Below are positions 56,280-64,000 of a stretch of 64,000 bases of DNA, in pieces. Within the stretch, counting starts at the first letter, position 1. The number at the start of each line of letters is the position of its first letter. The position numbers and the translations under genes were made by a program. This DNA comes from Branchiostoma floridae (lineage: Eukaryota; Chordata; Leptocardii; Amphioxiformes; Branchiostomatidae): positions 2,752,340 through 2,816,339 of the forward strand of contig NC_049988.1 in the NCBI RefSeq assembly GCF_000003815.2, written 5' to 3'. Below the pieces are notes generated by a model. That model ran no database searches and had not been told where the DNA came from. It saw nothing but the letters and a program-made list of their open reading frames with translations.

Positions 56280-56683
56280 TTATTATCCAACCACTTGGCT
56301 AGTAAAACAAAGAGGTCACAAAGCGTGACATCACAAGGCTCTGGTAAGAGTGAGGCTGAGGTCAAGGTTAGCCAGATTGCTAACACAGAGGGGATCGTTG
56401 CAAAAGTTCCATGTTCCTCCCAACATTCTAATCTGAACCATTTTGCACCCGATTTAAACTCGACATCCTTGACAAAATTGAATACCGTTAGTGGAAAAAA
56501 TCTTCATACACATAATTTCCATTTTTTTTTAAAATTGGTACTTAAAATTTTCTTTTGTATGATAACACCCCAGTATTTAAATTGATATCAAAGTACAAAT
56601 ATTTATAACATTTTCATTACATTCTAGCTTTTACTGGAGTGTGAGATGGAACTAGAGGTCAGGGGTTTGAGCCCTTTTGGTTG

Positions 56684-57307
56684 TACAGTCAAACCTGCCC
56701 AAGACGGCCACCCGGGGGACCGGAAAAAAGCGGTCGATTTGGACAGGTGGTCGCTGAGAAGAGTATCCACTCAAAACATGCCCGATGCAAAGTATAAATG
56801 GTTTCCGTTGTGTTTAATGGCAAATAGCAAGCACACTGCACGCACTCAAAGAAGCGAGGTCTTTTATGTCAAATACAACACGCACACTGTAAACTGTAAA
56901 TTTAACCCAAGCTTTTATCGAGCTTCTGTAACAACTGAATTCGGATTTTCTTACAACGAAATTTCCTCCCATTAGACTGTCCCATTGACCCACCTATTGA
57001 CCGTCGCTATCTTTATTCTAAACATAACATCGTAATGGCAGTCAAAATCCGACGCAAACTGGCCGATTTCGGCACAAAATCGCGCTAGTTATCATAAAAA
57101 AATCGATGAAAACCTCAATTTTGAAAATGATATGGTCGTTATGGGTCCCAATTTGGGCCGGTCGCGGTCACGTTGGCCAGGTGGTCGTTGAGAAAAGGTC
57201 GCTTAATGCTTACGTCAATGGGAAAAAAAATCGGGACCGAGAAAAAGCGGTCGAAATGGCCAGGTGGTCGCTGAGAAGAGGTGGTCGCTCGGGCAGGTTT
57301 GACTGTA
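56684..57307. mobile_element. pogo/Tigger-like element, ends TACAGTCAAACCTGCCC
   Basis: 624 bp. TACAGTCAAACCTGCCC is mirrored by GGGCAGGTTTGACTGTA. Sub-terminal GGTGGTCGCTGAGAAGAG motifs occur near both ends. No transposase in it, so non-autonomous. Confidence 0.85.
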
Positions 57308-59012
57308 TGTCAAATCTCTGCATGTATAAAAGTCAACAGAACACACTTGTCAAGATGATTAGGGGTCACCTAGTGTGATACGCATGGACAAGGTATATCC
57401 TTTATGTCTTACACAAAAATCCAAATCTTTCAAATACTCAGACACAAGAAAAGTCTGACAAGATACTGTTTGTAAGAAGAAAAGGTGTTTTTATATAATC
57501 CCATCCTGACAGTTCTCTCTATATTCTTAAACTTCTTTACAGTCAGTGGTTTGCTAGCATCACAATACCAAAGTTCACTGTACAAGTCAGCTATAACATC
57601 ACCGCTCTATAGGAAATGTTTGGCAGTAGTAAGTCTTCGGGATTCTTTCTCCCACATTGTACAAGATTACTAGAAATATTGTGGATTCATCATCATATGA
57701 TTTTTGCTTTTCAATATACACCGTAAGGGGCTTAAAAAGTTTTCTATAGACACAATGACTACCAAATTGTTATGCTCAGAAATTTTTCCCTAGGATCATG
57801 TAAAATTGTAACAAAATCAACTCTACATGTAAAGCAGTCTGCAATTATTATCCATTGAGGAACCAAAATCAACACATATCAGTTCATTTACAAAATGTAG
57901 TTAAAATAAAACAAAAAGGTGTATTCCAAAAATTCAGACATGCATGCCTCATATAAAAAGCTATCTAATTGTCTAAATTTATGTACATTCGAACTATCCA
58001 CTATTAAATGACGGACAGTCTTACAAAATGCCACACAAACACGTTTCCTTTTTCCTCCTAATTGTGATAAGTTAAGTCACATTGAACCAATGACAGACAG
58101 ACGTTAACTAGTCTACTAAAGTACCAAAGCCTACCGTACGGTTCTTACACACAGATATATACAGATACGTCCATCCAAGTCAGTTACTACTGTTTTCAGT
58201 GGTTTATACAGCAACCTATGGGTACAAAATGGCTCTTCATCTTTCTCAGTTCATGAAAACTGCTATAAAACGTAATCAGACATAGAGAAAACTAGTCTAT
58301 ACATAGTTGCACCACATTTTGACTTTCTGTACCGGGCATTTTGTGACTGTTTCACCATCTTTCTTGTGATACCATGTTTTGTAATAGATAGGGGTTGGGT
58401 AGGAAAAAGTTCTACATTTCCAAAAAAGGATGTATTTTTTTTGTTTTTCCATGGGAAAATATTGAATCCTAACCCCTTTCGATGTATAATTTCTGTTAAA
58501 ACATTAAGCTTTTTTTTTACTCTTGACTATTTCATCTGGCATTTGCTCTCATCTTTTAATGTTCTATAATATATGTAACCATTTCTTTGAAGCAAATATG
58601 AAATATAAAGAACCTTCTTTCAGAATTTTCCTTCAGTGCCAGATTTCTTAATTTGCAAGTTGCCAATTTCATTTTTTAGAATTAATGCTAACAGTTCATG
58701 TACACATCCCCATGATTTTTGTTATTATTGCCCTATCACTTGAATTTGAATAAAGGTGGGTTTTGAAACTGCCAATGTCTTCATGATAACTATTTGTAAA
58801 TTCACTGAGCTATGTTGCAACATTTCTTTGTATCTTGCATGCCCAAAACATTTTAACATAAATCTTTCTATCGCCTGGGTGCCATCCTAGTTAGTTTCCT
58901 TCAGTGTCACAGTATGGTAGACCCCTAAAACAAACTAGGATGCCCTGGGCAAACAATCTAACTTGACAATTGCTATAGTACATGCAAAAAAACTACACAG
59001 AGCAACAGAAAA
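57308..59012. other. Non-coding, nothing recognised
   Basis: AT-rich, short frames only. It may include 3' UTR of a neighbouring gene, but no evidence is visible. Confidence 0.35.
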
Positions 59013-59484
59013 GGCTACAGCAAGTAAATTCTATGGATGACATCAGAGCACACCATGATTTTTGCTTGATTTTGGGAGGGAAAAAAACAAATTCTATTTG
59101 CTCCAGAGATGGTCAACATGACAAGGAAATATTTTAAATGGGAAAATATGAAACCTTGAGTATACTTGAAGAACCGACAATAGTGGACAGCTACTAGTAA
59201 GGTAGCCATAAGTATAGTTGTATATAATGATACTAGTTCCGCAGTTGTCAAAGAGATACTAATGTTGTAGCTTTGAGTTTCGATGCATAAAACTAACGCT
59301 ATCTCACTGCCGTGACTTTATGCACTTCTTAAGAACATCAATTTTTGCTAGTACATTTAAGGCCTATATCAAAAAGACTTTAGGCATCTTGTTTTTTTAA
59401 ACCGAATTCTTTTCTTTTCTTCCCCCTCTCCCATTAGATTTAGTCTGCAGAGGATGTCATCCATGGGATTTACTTGCAGTGGCC
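59013..59484. mobile_element. MITE family D, copy 3
   Basis: GGCTACAGCAAGTAAATTCT with ATGGATGACATC at the left; GATGTCATCCATGGGATT then TACTTGCAGTGGCC at the right. The interior differs from the copies at 28822 and 53759, so only the ends are shared. Confidence 0.75.
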
Positions 59485-60869
59485 TAAAAATCAAGCACCA
59501 CTTCCCACCCTTAAGTGTTTGCTATTATTCAAATCACTTATCACCTTCTCTAAGAAGATTTTCTCCTTAAAGTGGTAAGCCTTGGTTGGTGCAAAGACAA
59601 GATACTACTCCAAAACTTTTTGGTGGTTTCATCTTCATGAAATCTCAACCATTATGTGTAAAACTGTATTACTATGTATTACTATATTTCCAATGTATTA
59701 CTGTATTTCTCACAAAGAACTTTTTTCTGTACAATATAACCACTGTGAAACTAAAAGACTTTCCACTAGCGATGAAGAACTTAAAACTCTCACAGCCTAG
59801 GTACCAGAGTTGTGTTGGTTTGGGGTATGGCATAATGTTTTTGAGTCTAAATTCAACTATCCTGATAACTGTGCGCAGAGGGCTCCTAGCTACCTTGACA
59901 AGTACTGCATATTCCTTTATTTTCAGCAGCACCACCCCATCTCTTGGACTCGATTTTGTCAGAAGAGTCAGATTTTACTGTGGATTTGTCGCAACCTAAT
60001 TTCATGGTCATTTAATAGATCACTGCTATCATAAAACCACCACAAACATTTCAAAACTTTCATTTTCATATTTGCCAAAATTTTTCCAATGACTTGATAG
60101 TAATGGATTTGTAGCTGGAAATTTATAACTGTTGTTTCAAATACTGTGCAGTATATGACTACAGCACTGTTGTAACCTTAAAACTGACGCCAACAGTCCA
60201 TTTCATTCCTACAATAAACGTCAAAGCAAACTTCAAATACATTGTGACTAAAAGTAAATACTTGTATAGCCCCCAGCCAACAACAACTGAAACAAGAAGT
60301 AGTATTAGAATTTGACAAATCAGACAATTTGGGAACTTCTGTCTTGTCTTAACCAACTCAAGGCTTACCACAAGGGTTAACACGGATATTGTAAGAACAT
60401 CATGTTTGGGCTTTGGGCCTAAAACATGATGTCCAAATTTCAAGGTGTCCAATTCAACAAGTACGTACTGTGTTCTAGGACACCAAAGCAGCTCTGTGAG
60501 ACCAAATAAAAAAACACAGTAAAACTACAAGTACACACGTACTTGCAGAACTGCAGCCCTACTTTTTTAACCGCTTTACTTAAAACACTTTCAATTGCAA
60601 ATTTTTTTGTTTTAAAAAAATGGGGTGCTGAGTTTTTATTTACATTTTCAGAACTTCATGGATGTTACCGTACATGAATTTTATTCTGCGGCTCTACAAC
60701 TTTTGCAGAGGGCATCTACGTTAGATAACGCCTTCTTTAAGTGCCTTCAGGAGGCCCCTGTACTGGAAATTCTAAACAGTGATGCAAACTGACCGGGTTG
60801 TGGCTTGATTTTATCAGGACCCCCTTGTACTGACTGAGGTAGGAAGAGGAATATCTTTTGCAAAACTGG
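59485..60869. other. Non-coding; candidate 3' flank of the minus-strand gene
   Basis: TTTATT at about 60635-60640 (AATAAA on the minus strand) could end the minus-strand transcript that stops at 61188. No other feature recognised. Confidence 0.3.
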
Positions 60870-61157
60870 CCAATCGGATGCTTGCAGAACTGACCAATCA
60901 GCTGCTTGCACAACTGGCCAATCAGCTGCCTGTACAACTGGCCAATCAGCTGCTTGTACAACTGGCCAATCAGCTGCTTGTACAACTGGCCAATCAGCAG
61001 CTTGCACAACTGGCCAATCAGCTGCTTGTATAAATCACCAATCAGCTGCTTGCACAAATAACCAATCAGCTGCTTGCACAAATAACCAATGAGCAGTTTG
61101 CACAGCTGGCCAATCAGCTGCCTGCAAAGCTGACCAATCAGCTGCCTACAAGACGGG
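60870..61157. repeat. 24-bp minisatellite, 12 units, each with a CCAAT box
   Basis: Twelve consecutive 24-bp units of the form CCAATCAGCTGCTTGTACAA plus CTGG. All twelve begin CCAAT (ten CCAATCAG). 24 is a multiple of 3, so the minus strand gives a false repeat protein (LIGQLCKQ). It lies 30 bp beyond the stop codon of the minus-strand gene, in its probable 3' UTR. Confidence 0.95.
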
Positions 61158-61187
61158 AGGGGCGTCGATGTCATGTCTACCAGATGG

Positions 61188-63174
61188 CCTCGGGTCATTT
61201 CTTGTTCTTCTGACTACTTGATTTGCTTGTTTTCTCTGACTTCTGTGAAGATACAAAAAAAGAAGCTTGAGTACAACAAAATATGGCAATCAGTCGGCAA
61301 ATCTACATCTAAATACATATGATCATTCATTTTTTGGCATACCTTTTCTGAAACTTCTCTGACGGACTGAACTGAACTTGACACTTGAATGTCAAGACAC
61401 GAAAAAAGAATATATTGTTTGGTATACCAGGTTCTGTAAGTTCATTTTTTTTCCGCACACCCAACTCAGTTTTGCAGTGCCCAGTGGATGTCATGACTAT
61501 GGCGTAGACATGAAATCGTACCTTTGCTGTACTACTGTCCGGCGGGCCATGGCCGTCCATCTGTGCCATGCCCGCTGGCCCGTGACCATCGCTCGGCCCC
61601 ATCCCCTGCTGTAACATCCCCGCTACCATCTGTCTGTGCATCAGTTGGTACACCAGCTCCTGGGGCATCATGGGACATAGAAATGCATTATGGGTCACAG
61701 AAATGCATTATGGGACACAGAGTGCATTATGGGACATAGAAATGCATTATGGGTCACAGACATACATTAGGGGTCACAGAGATGTATCATGGGACACAGA
61801 AATGCATTCTGGGACATAGAAATGCATTATGGGTCACAGACATACATTAGGGGTCACAGAGATGTATCATGGGACACAGAAATGCATTATGGGACACAGA
61901 AATGCATGATGTGACACACGTGCATTATGGGACATGTGAAACTTCAACAGCAGTCAGACTCAGAAAAGGTTTTTTTTCCAGAATGAAAATTTGAACTGTT
62001 CCTCACCTGTCTTGCTTTCTGTCCAGGTGGCATAAAGAATAAGACTCAACATGAATGCACGGTAATTCAAGTACACTGCAGCAATGCTAATCCATTCAGG
62101 GTTCTAGCCAGGATTTCATTTCAGCGTAGTGGAAATGGCATGGTAGCGAAGCAACCAATCAGGAGATTGGTGTGGAAGGGGGGTTTGGCCCCTCCACGGT
62201 GAGATTTTGACAAATTGTAGAGTTAAAAGTTGGGACTCTGTGAACATCACATGTACAGTAATTTGAAGGATTTTTTGGTCAGTTTTGAATGGCAATATCA
62301 TCATTTTTCATTGTTCAGACTTTGAACATTGTTGAACAAGCAAATGACAGCAAAGCACCACTACACTAAAAATTAGCATAGTGGCCCTTATTTTAGCGTA
62401 GTGGTCACAAATTGTAGCGTAGCGGCCCATCACACTAAAATGCACAAGCTAGAACCCTGCCTGACCATCAATTCTAATGTCTTTAGATGAGTGTGATTCA
62501 ATTTGATTTGATATGGTATGGACTACTTGGGAAAATCAATGGGACGAAAATACACACAGACACTGTAAACAAATCTATGTTTGCAGGGATTTAGTTTTAC
62601 AGTTAAGACAAAATACTTTTCTACTCCCTAACTCGTATCCCATCCCCACCCCCCAGGTCCCCACCCCCCAGGTCCCCACCCCCTGCCCTTGCCTTAGGCC
62701 TAGGAAAAAAAATGTTGTGTTTCCTGTTTCCCTACCTTCCCTAGAAAAACCTGCCGACCCTAGACTTTTTTTTGGGTGGGCAGTGGAGTCACATAGCTTC
62801 CAGTTAGAATTTTTATTCAGCCTGCTTCCTATTGAAGTAAAAACAGTCTGCTTGTCCTATCTATTGTGCACAAAATCAAAGTTTGACATCGAAAGACAAA
62901 TGTCCTCATGCATTTCAGTTTCCTTTGTTCAACTGTATTGTAATATGTATCACTAGATTTTTGGCTAGCCTAAAAAAAATTACAAAAAAAAAAGATATCC
63001 CCTACCTACCGACCCTAATTTTTTCAGGACTGAAACAGGAAACACAACATTTTTTTCCTAGGCCTTACCGGACTGAGCTGTTGTTGCTGCTGTAGTAGTT
63101 GGCTCATCTGTTGTTGCTGGTAGAACAGAGCCTGTCTCTGCTGGTCCGACAACATCTGTAGTGTCCCCATCTCC
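61188..63174 (-). CDS. C-terminal exons of an unidentified Gln/Met-rich protein (partial, continues off the window)
   Basis: Read on the minus strand. Exon 63174-63069 encodes EMGTLQMLSDQQRQALFY then a Q-rich run ending QQQQLSP. Exon 61659-61522 is exactly 46 codons: ELVYQLMHRQMVAGMLQQ, then GMGPSDGHGPAGMAQMDG and PPDSSTAK. A short exon of about 61366-61343 (SVREVSEK) is uncertain, and the last exon, 61235-61188, gives KSEKTSKSSSQKNKK and TGA. Donors are GTAAGG, GTACGA and GTATGC; acceptors are TTTAG, CCCAG and TTCACAG. Another acceptor for the short exon would change the final frame. Composition suggests a disordered region of a nuclear or RNA-associated protein, but I do not recognise the family. 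The 5' part lies beyond 64000 or in exons I could not see at 63175-64000. Confidence 0.5.
61664..61935. repeat. 20-bp minisatellite with an 80-bp higher-order repeat
   Basis: Units such as AAATGCATTATGGGACACAG. Four variant units form an 80-bp block that appears twice in tandem (about 61732-61811 and 61812-61891). It abuts the acceptor of the exon at 61522-61659. Confidence 0.92.
62098..62459. mobile_element. MITE family M, copy 2 (inverted relative to copy 1)
   Basis: CAGGGTTCTAGCCAGG to CAAGCTAGAACCCTG, with the CACTACGCTAAAAT block near the right end. Sits in an intron of the minus-strand gene. Confidence 0.75.
62694..63067. mobile_element. MITE family BB, copy 1, ending at a splice donor
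   Basis: TTAGGCCTAGGAAAAAAAAT is mirrored by TTTTTTTCCTAGGCCTTA, with GTTGTGTTTCCTGTTT and GAAACAGGAAACACAAC inside. Its right end (63061-63067, TAAGGCC on the minus strand) overlaps the donor GTAAGG of the exon at 63069-63174. A short GGTCCCCACCCCCCA repeat precedes it (about 62650-62690). Confidence 0.8.
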
Positions 63175-64000
63175 CTAAACATGTGCAACACACAATTTAC
63201 ATGTCAGGAATTTGTGCTGCACAAGAAAAACTTTTCCTTGCCTTGTATTTTTGTGTATTTTCAATCACAGAAATTAACAACATGGGGTCATAAATAATGA
63301 GTGGAATGGGAAAAAATTACATCTAGATATGCAGACAAACCTTAGCTGTAATACCACCTGTTTATGACAGGTGGTATCAGTGAGACATTGTGCCTATGAA
63401 AACATCCTAACAGCCTTATAGCCTTCCTTTTCTAGCTCGTTTGCTTTCTTCAGACTATTACAGCACCATCCACATTTAAGGTCTGGTATATACTTTATGT
63501 TTTGTATCAGTTCATGGATCAAAGATTTCTCAGAAACAGTATCATTCTGTCTAAGAGCCGTGTGACTTAGACTTCAACACATGTACATGTAAAACCCTTT
63601 CTTAACATTTTAGGCCAATATTCAGCAATGAAAACAACCAGGGCTTTTAACCAGTGCTCTAGTTAGAGTGTAATACCAGGCGAGTTATTTCTACCACTTG
63701 TATGGAATAACTACAAAACACTAGAATACAACATTTGATGTACAATGTAGCTAAGGAACCAGTAAGTGACTGCCATATGCATGTTGTTGTTTAACTTTAA
63801 CCAGTAGTTAGCTAGCACAGGTGATTTTTTTCCTAATGTGATAACACAGTGAAATCTATCTTAAATTATAGCTCTTGCAGCCCCGAACAAAATGCCGTTT
63901 TCGGATTTCAAATCGGATGAACTTAAGTCTAGAAATTAAATTTTGAAGTAATTAATTTGGGTATTTTTGTGGAAAACCTTAATCATTAGTTCAATGGGGC
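63175..64000. other. Probable intron of the minus-strand gene
   Basis: No exon recognised. The block at about 63345-63420 (ACCACCTGTTTATGACAGG, GAAAACATCCTAACAGCC) resembles 54491-54560, a dispersed repeat. Confidence 0.3.

Noticed and set aside
59586-59999. 137-residue plus-strand ORF
   Set aside because: No homology recognised, AT-rich composition, no splice or start context; likely chance.
60737-61198. Minus-strand ORF with repeated IGQLCKQL units
   Set aside because: Product of the 24-bp CCAAT minisatellite, which is a multiple of three, lying beyond the stop codon of the minus-strand gene.

Overview
The window is invertebrate chordate nuclear DNA, most likely a lancelet (Branchiostoma). 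I infer this from three things: chordate-type intron-rich genes that splice into intact proteins, a tandem array of C2H2 zinc fingers, and a very dense load of short inverted-repeat transposons (MITEs) and tRNA- or 5S-headed SINEs. The species is inferred from this style and not proven. Two runs of N (6792-6905 and 39414-39513) mark assembly gaps.

The core is a tandem, same-strand pair of all-trans-retinol 13,14-reductase (RetSat) genes, copy 1 at 7477-26725 and copy 2 at 35434-54286. I assembled each by hand from 12 exons. All 11 introns fall at equivalent positions with the same phases (1,1,0,0,1,1,1,1,1,0,1). The products are 625 and 641 residues. Both keep an N-terminal membrane anchor, the FAD-binding GSGIGG motif, the C-terminal LY(M/L)TGQD motif and a C-terminal dilysine (KKxx) tail suited to an ER membrane enzyme of retinoid metabolism. 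About 8.7 kb of repeat-filled sequence separates them.

A seven-finger C2H2 zinc-finger gene (40650-41309) lies on the same strand inside the 7.45-kb first intron of RetSat copy 2. At the left edge (1-66) there may be the last coding exon of an upstream gene. At the right edge, on the minus strand, the last exons of a Gln/Met-rich protein (61188-63174) can be read; I could not name it.

The rest is repeats: 1-7.4 kb (MITEs, a 669-bp identical duplication running into a gap), the introns of copy 1 (SINEs, a 56-bp minisatellite, a CCAAT-rich minisatellite, nested hAT-like MITEs), 26.7-35.4 kb (MITEs, long hairpins, SINEs), the introns of copy 2 (nested insertions, an inverted SINE pair, a 5S rRNA-derived SINE), and 54.3-64 kb (pogo-like MITEs and two more minisatellites). 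The least expected observations are two 27-33 bp palindromes that each carry an 8-bp target-site duplication, transposon ends sitting on splice donors, and a tRNA-headed and a 5S-headed SINE that share one tail. All calls are by eye; no alignment or database search was run.
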